This document shows, in pieces, positions 8,234 to 17,832 of a DNA stretch of 64,000 nucleotides. The stretch spans positions 24,138 to 88,137 of the forward strand of contig NZ_JAACYW010000009.1 in assembly GCF_015356825.1 (NCBI RefSeq), read 5' to 3'. The DNA comes from Catenulispora rubra (GTDB lineage Bacteria > Actinomycetota > Actinomycetes > Streptomycetales > Catenulisporaceae). Within the stretch, counting starts at the first letter, position 1. Each line of letters opens with the position of its first letter. The position numbers were made by a program, and so were the translations under genes. Below the pieces are notes generated by a model. The model was given only the letters and a program-made list of their open reading frames with translations, did not search any database and was not told the origin of the DNA.

Positions 8234-9369
8234 CAAGTGACGGCGCCTCCGGGCCGAGCCCCCGCCCCGGGCCGAGTCCTGGTCTGAGTCCTGGTCAGGG
8301 TCCTGGTACGAGCCCTGGTCCAGGTCCTGGCGGCAAGGGCAGGTCCGTCAGCATCCGCGATGTCGCCAAGACCGCCGGCGTCTCGCATCAGACGGTTTCC
8401 CGGGTGATCAACGACAGCGCGTCCGTGAAGGAAGCGACACGAATGCGTGTTCAGGAGGCGATCCGCGTCCTGGGCTTCCGCCCGAACGTGGCGGCCAGGG
8501 CTTTGGCGTTCGGCGACACCCGGTCGTTGACCGTCATCACCTCGAACACCACCCTGTACGGCTACGCCGCCACGGTGCAGGGAATCGAGGAGGCCGCGCG
8601 CGCCGCGGACTTCTCGGTCGGTATCAGTGTGCTGGAGTCCGAGCGCCACGAGCGCGTGCAAGCGGCGGTGGCGCGGGCGGTGGAGAACAGCACCGCCCTG
8701 ATCGTCATCGCCTACGACCAGGCCGGAGTCCGCGCGCTGGACGCCGTGCCCGCCGGCCATCCCTGCGCCGCCGCGGTGGAGGCGCCAGAGTCCTCCGTCG
8801 ACAGCGTGCCGCCGCGGGTCTGGATCGACGACGCGGAAGCCGCCGCCGAGGCGACCCGGTACCTGCTGGGCCTCGGCCACCAGACAGTGCACTACGTCGC
8901 ACTGCCCTCCACCACCAACGCGAGCCGGCGCACGGCCGGCTGGCGTTCGGCCCTGGAGTCCGCCGGCGCCCCGGTTCCCATGCCGGTCGGGGCGGGCTGG
9001 GACGCGCGGGCCGGCTACGAGGCCGGTCTGCGGCTGGCCAAGGACCCGGAGGTCACGGCGGTGCTGTGCGGCAACGACGACCTGGCACTGGGTGTGCTGC
9101 GCGCGATGCACACCTCCGGCCGCCCGGTCCCCGACAGCGTGAGCGTGGTCGGTTTCGACGACGCGCCGCAGTCCGCCTTCTACATCCCCGCCCTCACCAC
9201 GGTCGAGCTGGACTTCGTCGACCTGGGCCGTTCCTGCTTCACCCTGCTGCAGAGCGTGCTCGCCGGTACCCCGGCCTCTGATGCGCACGGCCACCCACAG
9301 GTGACCCCGCCGCGGCTCATCGTGCGCGAGAGCGCCGACACCCCCCGCCCACAAGCGCTCGGTTCCTGA
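8215..9369 (+). CDS. LacI-family transcriptional regulator
   Basis: A sugar-responsive repressor. After a ~45-residue Pro/Gly/Ser-rich leader comes the LacI helix-turn-helix (SIRDVAKTAGVSHQTVSRVI), the hinge helix region (RPNVAARALA) and a periplasmic-binding-protein-like sensor domain ending in VVGFDDAPQSAFYIPALTTVE. I chose ATG 8215 because longer frames run through the TTGACA promoter element and the first operator. It heads a probable operon with the binding protein (59 nt downstream), two permeases and the glycosidase. The leader is made of five 12-nt repeats, which is unusual; LacI proteins normally start almost directly at the HTH. Confidence 0.88.
   Translation: MRVTGNTSDGASGPSPRPGPSPGLSPGQGPGTSPGPGPGGKGRSVSIRDVAKTAGVSHQTVSRVINDSASVKEATRMRVQEAIRVLGFRPNVAARALAFGDTRSLTVITSNTTLYGYAATVQGIEEAARAADFSVGISVLESERHERVQAAVARAVENSTALIVIAYDQAGVRALDAVPAGHPCAAAVEAPESSVDSVPPRVWIDDAEAAAEATRYLLGLGHQTVHYVALPSTTNASRRTAGWRSALESAGAPVPMPVGAGWDARAGYEAGLRLAKDPEVTAVLCGNDDLALGVLRAMHTSGRPVPDSVSVVGFDDAPQSAFYIPALTTVELDFVDLGRSCFTLLQSVLAGTPASDAHGHPQVTPPRLIVRESADTPRPQALGS
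8275..8334. repeat. five 12-nt tandem repeats in the regulator's N-terminus
   Basis: Units such as agtcctggtctg and agtcctggtcag at 8275, 8287, 8299, 8311 and 8323 encode a Ser-Pro-Gly / Gly-Pro-Gly leader in front of the DNA-binding domain. Confidence 0.75.
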
Positions 9370-9428
9370 TCCCTCCCTCCGAGCCGTTCCGCTCTTCCTC
9401 CCGTCCCACCACCGAAAGCAGCCCTCCT

Positions 9429-10745
9429 ATGACGAACAAGACGCTTATAGCGGCCGTCGGCTGTGCCGTCGCGTGCACCCTGGCCGCGTGTTCCAACCCT
9501 TCGAACGGCCCGGCGACCTCATCCGGGGGATCCGCGCCGGTGAGTCCTACCGCCTCGCTCAAAGGCGTGACACTGACCCTTCTGACCGCGCAGAACAGCG
9601 TCGACGAGCCGAAGCAGGTCATCACCGCCTTCGAGAAGGCGACCGGCGCGACCGTCAACACGGTCGTCGTGCCGGACCCGTACGAGTCCAACGTGCCGAC
9701 CAAACTGGCCTCCGGGGAGAAGCCGGATCTGGCCTTCTGGCAGCCGACCCAGTCCACGCTGCCGATGGTGAATCCCGCGCAGAACCTGTTGCCGCTGGAC
9801 GACGAGCCGTGGGTGAAGCTGCTCGGCGCGACCGAGCAGGGACTCGGCCAGGTCGGCGGCCACCGCTACGCCGCGGTCGTCACCTCGCCGGCGGTGCTGG
9901 GCGTCTACTACAACAAGGCGGCCTTCGCCCAAGCCGGCATCACCACCATGCCGACCAGCTACGACGAGCTGCTGGCCGACGCCAAGCAGATCAAGGCCAA
10001 GGACTCCGGGGTCGCGCCGTTCTTCGAGGTCGGCGGGGACAAGTGGCCGCTGCAATGGCAGGTCCAGTTGCAGATGACCGACCTGCCGGACACCTTCTGG
10101 CAGAACCTGAACGCCAACAAGGCCAGCTGGACCGACCCGCAGATCGTCGCGGCCATCACCAAGTACAAGAGCCAGGTCCTCGACGGCGGACTCGCGCAGC
10201 CCACCTACAAGACCGGCACCTTCGTCGACCAGGGCCAAGCCCTGATGAAGGGCACCGCGGCGATGGCGGTCAACGTGACGTCGCTGCAGAACGAGATCCA
10301 GGCCTCCAACACCACCGCGCAGATCGACAGCACCATCGGCTGGTTCCCGATCGCGAACTCGGCGGCCCAGGCCGAGTACTCCCCGGACCAGACCAACGGC
10401 GTGGTGGCCTTCAACACCGGGGACGCCAAGCGCGAGACCGCAGCCCGCCAGTTCATCGACTTCTGGCTGACCACCGACTACAAGGACTACATCGCCGCGA
10501 ACAAGATCGTCTCCGTCGAACCCGGCGTACCCAGCCCCGACGGCCTGCCGCAGACCGCGCTGGCCCAGGCCGCGGCGCTGCCCAAGGCGGTCGGCGTGTT
10601 CCAGGTCAAGGCACTGACGGCACCGGACATGCACCTCGCGCTGGCCGACATGATCTACGGCAGCAAGAGCCCGCAGCAGGTCGCGCAGGCCTGTGAGGAC
10701 CAGTTCGTCCAGGTCCTCAAGGCCCGTGGCGTGAGCGGCTTCTGA
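9429..10745 (+). CDS. sugar ABC transporter substrate-binding lipoprotein
   Basis: A 438-residue extracellular solute-binding protein (family 1, oligosaccharide type). The lipoprotein signal ends in LAAC (lipobox near residue 20), followed by a Ser/Pro/Gly linker. The mature protein has classic phrases: YYNKAAFAQAGI, TSYDELLADAKQIK, GKAAM-like GTAAMAVN, and a Trp-rich ligand site (DFWLTTDYKDY). It captures an oligosaccharide, probably galactose-containing given the neighbours, and hands it to the two permeases that follow by 3 nt. Co-transcription with the LacI gene is likely. Specificity is inferred from context only. Confidence 0.9.
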   Translation: MTNKTLIAAVGCAVACTLAACSNPSNGPATSSGGSAPVSPTASLKGVTLTLLTAQNSVDEPKQVITAFEKATGATVNTVVVPDPYESNVPTKLASGEKPDLAFWQPTQSTLPMVNPAQNLLPLDDEPWVKLLGATEQGLGQVGGHRYAAVVTSPAVLGVYYNKAAFAQAGITTMPTSYDELLADAKQIKAKDSGVAPFFEVGGDKWPLQWQVQLQMTDLPDTFWQNLNANKASWTDPQIVAAITKYKSQVLDGGLAQPTYKTGTFVDQGQALMKGTAAMAVNVTSLQNEIQASNTTAQIDSTIGWFPIANSAAQAEYSPDQTNGVVAFNTGDAKRETAARQFIDFWLTTDYKDYIAANKIVSVEPGVPSPDGLPQTALAQAAALPKAVGVFQVKALTAPDMHLALADMIYGSKSPQQVAQACEDQFVQVLKARGVSGF

Positions 10746-10748
10746 TCC

Positions 10749-11783
10749 ATGACCGCGCACGCTCCCGGCCTCGCAGAGGCGAGTACAGGAAGCGCGGGCG
10801 CGACGCGGGCGGACGGGAGGAAGCTGAAGGTCTCCCGTCCGTACCGCTCCCCCCGCTCCCCCGACTCCCCCCGTTTCGGTCGCCGCCCGGCGCCCGGATC
10901 GGACGCACGACGCGCCGTCGCCCGCCAACACCCGTGGTGGTTCGCGCTGCCCGCGCTCGGCGTCTTCGCCGTCTTCTTCCTGCTCCCGAACCTCCTGAAC
11001 TTCTTCTACCCGTTCACGAACTGGTCGGCCTTCCACAGCTCGATCTCCTTCGCCGGGCTGTCGAACTTCCAAGCCATCGCCCACGACGGCTCGCTCCAGA
11101 CCGCCCTTCGCACGACCATCGAGTACGCGGTCGGCGTCGCCGTCTTCCAGAACGCCTTCGGACTGGTCCTGGCACTGCTGCTGGAGAAGGACACCCGGTT
11201 CAACCGCTTCTTCCGAGCGGTGTTCTTCCTTCCGGTGCTGCTGTCGGCGCTCGCCGTCGGCTACATCTTCCAGGCGCTGCTGTCCCAGGACGGCGCCGTC
11301 AACGCGATCCTGTCCGACCTGACCGGCGGTCACGTGGACATCGCCTGGCTGGGCTCGACCACCTGGACGCTCGTCCTGCTCACCGTCATCCACGGCTGGA
11401 AGTGGATGGGCCTGGCCATGCTGGTCTATCTGGCCGGGCTCAAGTCCATCCCGGCCGACGTCACCGAGGCCGCGGCCCTGGACGGGGCCTGCGGCTGGCG
11501 CACGTTCTGGTCGGTCCGCTTCCCGATGCTCGCCCCGGCGGTGACGTTCAACGTGACGACCGCGCTGATCGGGTCGATGAACACCTTCGACATCGTCCAG
11601 GCCACCACCAAGGGCGGGCCCGCCGACTCCACCCAGGTGTTCAACATCTACATGTTCCGGGTCTTCGGCCAGGGCCTGTACGCGCAGGCCTCTGCGATGA
11701 GCCTGATCCTGTTCCTCATCGTCGTCCTGCTGGCCATCCCGGTCATCGTCGTCCTGCGTCGCCGAGAGAAGGTCCTGCTGTGA
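10749..11783 (+). CDS. sugar ABC transporter permease, MalF/UgpA type
   Basis: A 344-residue inner-membrane permease with six predicted helices after an unusually long ~55-residue Ser/Pro/Arg-rich cytoplasmic start (a later start cannot be excluded). The EAA loop that docks the ATPase is EAAALDGACGWRTFWSVRFP. It starts 3 nt after the binding-protein stop and overlaps the next permease by 4 nt. No ATPase gene is in the locus; actinomycete sugar importers commonly share a distant MsiK ATPase. Confidence 0.9.
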   Translation: MTAHAPGLAEASTGSAGATRADGRKLKVSRPYRSPRSPDSPRFGRRPAPGSDARRAVARQHPWWFALPALGVFAVFFLLPNLLNFFYPFTNWSAFHSSISFAGLSNFQAIAHDGSLQTALRTTIEYAVGVAVFQNAFGLVLALLLEKDTRFNRFFRAVFFLPVLLSALAVGYIFQALLSQDGAVNAILSDLTGGHVDIAWLGSTTWTLVLLTVIHGWKWMGLAMLVYLAGLKSIPADVTEAAALDGACGWRTFWSVRFPMLAPAVTFNVTTALIGSMNTFDIVQATTKGGPADSTQVFNIYMFRVFGQGLYAQASAMSLILFLIVVLLAIPVIVVLRRREKVLL

Positions 11784-12610
11784 TCCCGCCTTCTGTCCGC
11801 CGGCTGCTGCGTCCGGCCGCGGTCCTGGTGCTCGCCCTGATCACCATCGGCATCCCGGCGTGGCTGGTCCTGGTCACCTCGGCCAAGCCCCAGGGTGAGG
11901 CGATCAAGCCGAACCTCGCGCTGCCGCGCCATTGGCAGCCGGGCTCGAACTACCGCACCACGTTCGACGAGGGCCAGATGCTGCGCGGGTTCCTGAACTC
12001 GATCCTGGTGGTCATCCCCTCCGTCATCCTGGTGCTGCTGCTGGGCGCCGGCGCGGCCTGGGTCTTCGCCAGGCGCACGGGGAAGCTGGTCGGCGCGGCG
12101 TATGCGCTGTCCATCAGCGGCCTGCTGCTACCGCCTGCCGTCATCACCATCGTCATGGAGCTGCGCCAGCTGGGCATCGCCAACACCCGGCCCGGCATGA
12201 TCGCGGTCTACACCGGGATGTACTTGTCCACCGCGATCTTCTTCATGACGGGCTTCATCCGCACGCTGCCGTACGAGCTGGAGGAGGCGGCGCGGATCGA
12301 CGGCGCGAGCTCGTGGAAGGTGTTCTGGCGGATCATCCTGCCGTTGCTGCGGCCGGTGATCGCCACCGCGACCATCATGGTGATGCTGTTCGCCTGGTCG
12401 GACGTCTTCTACGCCTTCTTCGTCCTCGGCGGCGGACCCGACGCCACCATGCCGCTGAACCTCTACCAGGTCGCCAGCGCGGCGCTCTACCTGAACAACT
12501 GGCACCTGATCTTCGCGTACGTCACTTTGATGTCGCTGCCGATGGTCGTGGTCTTCGTCATCGCCCAGCGTCGCATCATCTCCGGGATCACCAGCGGCGC
12601 CGTGAAATAG
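11780..12610 (+). CDS. sugar ABC transporter permease, MalG/UgpE type
   Basis: A 276-residue second permease half with six predicted helices and the EAA loop EEAARIDGASSWKVFWRIIL near residue 170. The GTG start at 11780 overlaps the previous stop (GTGA), which fixes the start and implies translational coupling. It pairs with the MalF-type subunit to form the channel for the lipoprotein at 9429. Confidence 0.9.
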   Translation: MIPPSVRRLLRPAAVLVLALITIGIPAWLVLVTSAKPQGEAIKPNLALPRHWQPGSNYRTTFDEGQMLRGFLNSILVVIPSVILVLLLGAGAAWVFARRTGKLVGAAYALSISGLLLPPAVITIVMELRQLGIANTRPGMIAVYTGMYLSTAIFFMTGFIRTLPYELEEAARIDGASSWKVFWRIILPLLRPVIATATIMVMLFAWSDVFYAFFVLGGGPDATMPLNLYQVASAALYLNNWHLIFAYVTLMSLPMVVVFVIAQRRIISGITSGAVK

Positions 12611-12674
12611 CGCCGGTCTCTCGCCGCTCCCGCTGTTCTTCTTGCTCATCTTGTTCGTCTTGAAGGGGACATCC

Positions 12675-15329
12675 ATGTTCCGCAAGCCGCTCAACGCCTT
12701 GATCGCCGCAGCGCTCGCCTTGCCGGCCGGGCTGTTCGCGGGCACCGTCACCGCACACGCCGCGACCCAGCAGATCACCGTGGACCTCGGCTCCGACACC
12801 GGCGCCGTCTACCACGGAGCCTCCGGGGCGCTCTACGGCCTGGCCCAGGACGGGGTCGCCGGAGCCTCCCTGTTGGAGCCGCTTCACATACGCACCCTCG
12901 CCCAGAAGCCCCCGGGCGGCGCGCAGCACCCCGGCGGCGACGCCGACAAGGTCGCCGGCGAGTTCATCAACGCCGGAGGATCGCAGATCCTGGTCTATGT
13001 CCAGGACTATTACTCCACCTGGCCATATGCCAACCCCGGGATCTCCTCTTACGCGTCCACCGTGGACACCGTGGCCGCCTCCCTCAAGGCCAGTCCTTAC
13101 CACAGCCACTTCGTCTACGTGCCCTTCAACGAGCCGGACGGCAACTGGTACGACCTGAATCCGTCGAGTTCGGGCTACGCGGCCGGTCTGGCGGCCTTCG
13201 AGTCCGACTGGACCACGATCTACCACCGCATCCACAGCGACGATCCCGGAGCCTCGATCGCCGGCCCGAACACCGCCTCTTACAGCGCTGGCTTCTTCTC
13301 CGACTTCCTCACCTACGCCAAGGCGAACAACGTCCTCCCGAACATCCTCACCTGGCACGAGCTCTCCCCGACCTCGGTCAACGGCGGCTTTCCGGCCAAC
13401 CTGGCCAGCGTTCACTCCATCGAATCCGGCCTGGGCCTGTCCCTGCCGGTCAACATCGACGAATACGCCGACCGGCGCGACCAGTCGGTGCCCGGCCAGC
13501 TGGTGCAGTGGCTCTCCATGTTCGAGAACGCCAAGGCCGACGCCGACCAAGCGTTCTGGGACATCGCCGACAACCTCGCCGACAACGCGGTGCAGACCGC
13601 GAAGCCCGACGGCGCCTGGTGGCTCTATGACTGGTACGGACAGATGACCGGGGACACCGTTGCGGTCACGCCGCCGCACCCGAACACCGTTGACACTCTT
13701 CAGGGCATTGCGACCCTTGATGGTGGGAAGAAGCAGGCCCGCGTCATCCTCGGCGGGACGTCGTCCGCCTCGAACCTCGTTCTGCGCAACATCCCCGCGT
13801 CCGTCTTCGGCGGCAGAGTGCATGTCTCTGTGCAGTCGACGACGTGGACCGGCTACGACGGCGCCGCCTACACGCCCAAGGACATCGCCGAAGGCGACTT
13901 CGCGGTCTCCGGCGGCAGCGTCACGATTCCTGTTGCCACCACCGACCCGATGGCCGCGTACCAGGTGATCGTCACGCCGGCCACCGCGGCACCCGGGACC
14001 GTCGCCGGCGACACCGCTTGGAGTGGCAGCTACGAGGCGGAGAACGCCGCGATCACCGACGCCACGGTCTACAGCCAGGGTTCGTTGTCCAACCCGTACG
14101 GCTACGCCACCTCCGGCGGGAAGGATGTCGGCGCGATCGACAAGTCCGACAGCCGGGTGCAGTTCACCGTCACGGTGCCGACCAGCGGGCGATACCTGCT
14201 CAGCACCTTCTACGGCAACCAGACCGCGGCCGTCGCCCAGCAGATCTTCCGTGTCGACAGCGGGGCCTGGTCCTTCCTGAACTACCCGGCCACACTCAAC
14301 TGGACGTTCCGGTCCCACCTGGATCAGTACGTCACGCTGACCGCAGGCACGCACACTCTCACCTACGGCGTCTCAGACCCCTCCATCGGCACGACGACGG
14401 GCCAAGTCACCCTTGACCGGATCGACCTGACCGCCGCCGCCTCGACGGTTCCCGGCGTCACCGGATCCGCCGCGCGCTACGAGGCCGAGAGCGCCGACCT
14501 GGCAGGCGGCGCGGGCGTCGCCTCGGCCCAGGCCGGCTACACCGGAACCGGATACGTCACCGCGCCGTCCGGCTCCACCACCACCTTCACTGTTGAAGCC
14601 GACCAAGACGGCTATTACACGCTCGGGCTGCGGTATCAGACCGGCGCGCCGGCGACGGCGAACGGCTTCCAGCTTGCTGTCGACGGCACCGCCATCGAGA
14701 GCATCTCCACGACGCCGACCAGCGGTGGCGCCTGGAACCAGACGGCCAACCGGGTCTGGCTGCACGCCGGGATCAACAACCTCGCGTACACCGCCGCCGG
14801 AGCGGCCACAGCCGCCGTCGACCGGCTCGACGTCACGCCCGATGCCGCCGACGCCACATCAGCCAGCACCTACCAGGCCGAGTCCAGCGCCAACACGCTC
14901 GGCGGCGCGGCGGCGGTCGAGACCGACGCCAACGCTGTCGGCGGGAAGTACGTCGGCTGGATCGGCAACGGCGCAGCCAACACCCTGACGTTCAACGTCA
15001 CAGCGCCCCACGCCGGGAGCTACGCCCTCGCCATCACCTACGCCAACGACGAGAGCGCCAGCTCCAACAACTACAACGAGAATCTCGTCGACCGCGCCGC
15101 ACAGATCACCACCTCGGGCGGCACCGCGACAACGCTCTACTTCCGCAACACCTACGCCTGGAGCCAGTGGTGGACCATCGACACCACGGTGCGGCTGAAC
15201 GCGGGAGCCAACACCGTCACCTTCGCCAATCCGACCGCCTACGCGCCCAACATCGATCAGATCACGCTTGCGCCGCTCAGTCTGAGCTGGGCTGGGCTGA
15301 GCCGGCTCGGCACGATCAGGGCCGTGTGA
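12675..15329 (+). CDS. secreted clan-A glycoside hydrolase (GH39-like) with CBM-like domains
   Basis: An 884-residue exported enzyme. ATG 12675 follows AAGGGG at 6 nt and gives a clean Sec signal (ALALPAGLFAGTVTAHA). Residues ~35-440 form a TIM-barrel clan GH-A domain: proposed acid/base Glu153 in FNEPDGNWY and nucleophile Glu263 in NIDEYAD. The spacing and style suit GH39 or related beta-glycosidases, but the exact family is uncertain. Three beta-sandwich modules resembling CBM35/CBM6 follow, each opening with a Y-E/Q-AE-type motif (YEAENA, YEAESA, YQAESS), so it probably binds polysaccharide. Last gene of the importer operon; it likely frees the sugars the importer takes up. Confidence 0.82.
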   Translation: MFRKPLNALIAAALALPAGLFAGTVTAHAATQQITVDLGSDTGAVYHGASGALYGLAQDGVAGASLLEPLHIRTLAQKPPGGAQHPGGDADKVAGEFINAGGSQILVYVQDYYSTWPYANPGISSYASTVDTVAASLKASPYHSHFVYVPFNEPDGNWYDLNPSSSGYAAGLAAFESDWTTIYHRIHSDDPGASIAGPNTASYSAGFFSDFLTYAKANNVLPNILTWHELSPTSVNGGFPANLASVHSIESGLGLSLPVNIDEYADRRDQSVPGQLVQWLSMFENAKADADQAFWDIADNLADNAVQTAKPDGAWWLYDWYGQMTGDTVAVTPPHPNTVDTLQGIATLDGGKKQARVILGGTSSASNLVLRNIPASVFGGRVHVSVQSTTWTGYDGAAYTPKDIAEGDFAVSGGSVTIPVATTDPMAAYQVIVTPATAAPGTVAGDTAWSGSYEAENAAITDATVYSQGSLSNPYGYATSGGKDVGAIDKSDSRVQFTVTVPTSGRYLLSTFYGNQTAAVAQQIFRVDSGAWSFLNYPATLNWTFRSHLDQYVTLTAGTHTLTYGVSDPSIGTTTGQVTLDRIDLTAAASTVPGVTGSAARYEAESADLAGGAGVASAQAGYTGTGYVTAPSGSTTTFTVEADQDGYYTLGLRYQTGAPATANGFQLAVDGTAIESISTTPTSGGAWNQTANRVWLHAGINNLAYTAAGAATAAVDRLDVTPDAADATSASTYQAESSANTLGGAAAVETDANAVGGKYVGWIGNGAANTLTFNVTAPHAGSYALAITYANDESASSNNYNENLVDRAAQITTSGGTATTLYFRNTYAWSQWWTIDTTVRLNAGANTVTFANPTAYAPNIDQITLAPLSLSWAGLSRLGTIRAV

Positions 15330-15401
15330 CGAGGGCCGTCCCGGTGCGATTCCCGCGCCGGGACGGCCGTGGCGTGGCTTGCCTTTGCGCTCGGCGAGGA
15401 C

Positions 15402-15543
15402 CTACGGCGTCGTCACGGTGCCGCCGTTCACCACCGTCGCGCAGAGCAGGTACGACTTGTCGGCGGGCCGCCATGAACCGTCCGAGGAGGCGTTCCAGCC
15501 GGGGGCGTCGGTGGCGTTGCACTGAGCCGTCGGGTCATCGGGT
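15402..15543 (-). pseudogene. C-terminal remnant of a secreted-type protein
   Basis: A reverse-strand frame of ~46 codons (ATDAPGWNASSDGSWRP, SYLLCATVVNGGTVTTP, TAG at 15404-15402) with paired Cys and Trp, coding-like composition and no start. Upstream it runs into the 8-nt tandem repeat, which breaks the frame with a TGA. It looks like the 3' end of an exported protein gene; the family is not recognised. Confidence 0.4.
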
Positions 15544-15554
15544 CATCGGGTCAT
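15531..15554. repeat. three copies of an 8-nt tandem repeat
   Basis: CGGGTCAT at 15531, 15539 and 15547. The unit is not a multiple of three, so any gene reading through it would be shifted; it marks the broken end of the remnant at 15402. Confidence 0.7.
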
Positions 15555-15591
15555 CGCAGTACCTGCCAGACCTCCTGGCCGGTCGGCGGGT

Positions 15592-15806
15592 GGGTGCGGT
15601 TGGTTTGTGGGTTTTAGAAGCTTTTTACGGCTTCGCGCATGGTTGGATGGCCTCGCGGGGGACGCAGTTCGGTGGTGCATCGCGGGTTGCGCTGGCGGCC
15701 GCCGGTTTTCGCGGACACGACCACGCATGGGTCCGAGTCACTGCGCACACGTTGTGTGGGCGGCTGCCGGCCGCGTTTGGTGGGTGCCAAAGATCAAAGG
15801 CAGCGC
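15592..15806. repeat. dispersed intergenic repeat, copy 1
   Basis: About 215 bp matching 54909-55124 in the same orientation, above 80% by eye and almost without gaps. Conserved blocks include TTTTTACGGCTTCGCGCATGG, GGCGGCCGCCGGT, ACACGACCACGCATG, GTCCGAGTCACTGCGCAC and AAAGATCAAAGGCAGCGC. It carries no convincing gene: the six frames look Arg/Pro-rich and shadow-like. Both copies lie downstream of sugar-use operons next to gene remnants. Confidence 0.75.
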
Positions 15807-15932
15807 CTCCGGCGGGCCTCTGCTAGGGCCTCTGCTCGGAGGGATGACCAACCCCGCGCGCCGCCGCCGGTCTGAGTGTTGGTCGCCTTCGTCCCGCCTG
15901 TGGTGCGGACGGGGTCCACTCGGTGCGCGCGC

Positions 15933-16883
15933 TCAGAAGTCGGCCGTGGCATCGAAGACCCCTGCTTCGCGCCGATACTCTGAGGGCGCCTTGCCCGTCC
16001 ACCGGTGGAAAGCGCGCGTCAGTGCCGACGGCGTCGAAAAACCGAGGCGGGCCGCGATCGCCGTGACCGCCAGGTCTGGTTGGGACAGCAGCGTCAGCGC
16101 CTGTTCCCGCCGGAGGTCGTCGGCGATGGCGGCGAACGATGTGCCTTCCTGCATGAGCTTGCTCTGGAGGGTGCGCGGGCTGACAGCCAGGGCGCGGGCG
16201 GTCGCCGCGAGGCCGGGCTGAGACATGTCCTGGAGCAGATCGGTGACGGCCGTCGTCCAAGGCACTCGGTGGTGGGTGATGCGGCGTTCGGCGTAGGGGC
16301 GAAGCATCGAGCGCACCACGGCGTCGGCGTCCGGAACCGGTACGCGCAACGATTCGCTCGTGAAGACGCACGCATCGGCGGGCTGGCCGAACGCGACCTG
16401 TCGAGCGAAGGCCGCCTCGTAGTCGCCGGTGTCGTCCGGCCGAGCTCGGCGCAGCGCCACCCGGGACGGGCCGGCCCGGTCGCCGGCCACGGAGCGGATG
16501 ATCCTGCACAACAGCGCGAAGCAGGCCTCGACCGTGTCGGGGTGCGCCGGCAGGCCGTCGGGCGCGCGCAAGGAGACAGACACAGCGTGCGGCCGCCGGG
16601 TCAGGACGATCCGTTCCCGGCCGAACAGCGGATGGAAGCGTTCCAGGTCCTCGAGCAGCGAACCGATGTCCGGGCTGTTGACGGCGATCGGACCGACCAG
16701 CCCGCCGAGCACGGTGACCTGGGCCCACGCCGCGAACGCCAGGCCGGGCCGATCCACACCGGCCGCGCGAAGCGCCTCCCAGGTCGCATCCGGGGCCGAG
16801 TCCGGTGCACCGTGGATCGCGGCGAACCGGGCGATCTGGCCGGCGACGGGATCTGCGCGTGAAGACAAGTGGTCTGCGTCCAC
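15933..16883 (-). CDS. AraC-family transcriptional regulator (OruR/ArgR-like)
   Basis: A 316-residue regulator. The first ~190 residues form an arabinose-binding-like sensor domain of the type seen in many actinobacterial AraC proteins. The C-terminal ~100 residues hold two HTH motifs: LAATARALAVSPRTLQSKL, then VTAIAARLGFSTPSALTRAF, with the AraC signature tail WTGKAPSEYRR. I chose GTG 16883 (AGGGAGG ~10 nt upstream); an upstream start at 16958 would overlap the divergent gene. It is divergent from the sterol-desaturase-like gene with a 40-nt gap and is its likely regulator. Confidence 0.85.
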   Translation of the reverse strand: MDADHLSSRADPVAGQIARFAAIHGAPDSAPDATWEALRAAGVDRPGLAFAAWAQVTVLGGLVGPIAVNSPDIGSLLEDLERFHPLFGRERIVLTRRPHAVSVSLRAPDGLPAHPDTVEACFALLCRIIRSVAGDRAGPSRVALRRARPDDTGDYEAAFARQVAFGQPADACVFTSESLRVPVPDADAVVRSMLRPYAERRITHHRVPWTTAVTDLLQDMSQPGLAATARALAVSPRTLQSKLMQEGTSFAAIADDLRREQALTLLSQPDLAVTAIAARLGFSTPSALTRAFHRWTGKAPSEYRREAGVFDATADF

Positions 16884-16923
16884 GGAGCGGTGTCCTCCCT
16901 TCCACGGAATCGAGGATTGCGGC

Positions 16924-17796
16924 ATGGAACTCGACAGGCCGACGAGGCCGCTGCTCACCTACGGTACCTATCCCGTGCTCGCGTTCGTCACGGCCGCCGC
17001 CTTGTGGTCGGCGGTGCGATGGAATCTGGACCGCGACGCCGTGATCGGCGCGCTGACCGCGGTGACCATCGTCATCGTGTTCAGCGTCGAGCGCGTGAAC
17101 CCGCTTCAAGACCGCTGGTCCATGACCAAGGCCAGCCTCCTCGGCCGCGACCTGCCCTTCATCGGACTCGCCGTCGTCGTGGAGCAACTGGCCACCGCCG
17201 GGGTGTCCGTGGTCGCGGCTTCGACCATGCCGCGGGACGGCTTCGGCCCCCTGGCCCGGATCCCCATCCTCGCGCAAGCGGCGTTCGCTCTGGTCGCCCT
17301 GGACCTGCTCTGGTACGGCTACCACCGCGCCGCCCACACGGTCTCCCGGCTCTGGCGCGTCCACGGCCTGCACCACGCGCCGTCCCAGCTCTACGTCCTC
17401 ATGCACCAGGTATTCCACCCGTTCGATCTGCTGGTGTCCCGCTTCGTGATCTCGCTGATCGTCTTCAAGACCACGGGGATCTCGCCGGACGCGGCCTTCA
17501 TCGCGATCGCCGTACTCGGCCTGCAGCAGACGGTCAGCCACGTGAACAGCGACCTGCGGGTCGGCAAGCTCAACTACGTGCTCATCGGCACCGAAACGCA
17601 CCGCTATCACCATGCGGCGCAGGAACGGGGGAACTACAGCTCAGTGGTCGCGATCTGGGACATCGTCTTCGGCACGTTCCTCTACGAGCCGCGCCGCGTT
17701 CCGGACGCATTCGGCCTGGAGGACCCCGCCTCCTTCCCGGACCCGCGCCGCTTCCACGCCGCGTTGGCGTGGCCCCTGCGGCGCGCCGCCGTCTGA
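16924..17796 (+). CDS. sterol desaturase / fatty acid hydroxylase family membrane protein
   Basis: A 290-residue integral membrane di-iron enzyme. Several hydrophobic helices flank the histidine clusters: HRAAH (HX3H), HGLHH (HX2HH), HVNSD and HRYHH (HX2HH). These bind a di-iron centre that hydroxylates or desaturates a lipid such as a sterol, hopanoid or fatty-acid derivative. ATG 16924 has GAGG 8 nt upstream. It is divergent from the AraC regulator, which suggests inducible expression. The substrate cannot be told from sequence. Confidence 0.88.
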   Translation: MELDRPTRPLLTYGTYPVLAFVTAAALWSAVRWNLDRDAVIGALTAVTIVIVFSVERVNPLQDRWSMTKASLLGRDLPFIGLAVVVEQLATAGVSVVAASTMPRDGFGPLARIPILAQAAFALVALDLLWYGYHRAAHTVSRLWRVHGLHHAPSQLYVLMHQVFHPFDLLVSRFVISLIVFKTTGISPDAAFIAIAVLGLQQTVSHVNSDLRVGKLNYVLIGTETHRYHHAAQERGNYSSVVAIWDIVFGTFLYEPRRVPDAFGLEDPASFPDPRRFHAALAWPLRRAAV

Positions 17797-17832
17797 GCGC
17801 TCGCCGGCCGGACCGTCTGCTCGTCCAGCTGC

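Noticed and set aside
8275..8334. CRISPR-like array
   Set aside because: Units are only 12 nt with no unique spacers and lie in frame within a gene; they are tandem repeats.
9519..11393. 624-codon reverse-strand open frame opposite the sugar importer
   Set aside because: Antisense shadow of the binding protein and permease genes.
12588..14354. 588-codon reverse-strand open frame opposite the glycosidase
   Set aside because: Val/Gly/Arg-rich shadow; the forward frame has a signal peptide and catalytic motifs.
15592..15806. Coding gene inside the dispersed repeat
   Set aside because: Frames in the two copies do not share a start or stop, and their products look like Arg/Pro-rich noise.
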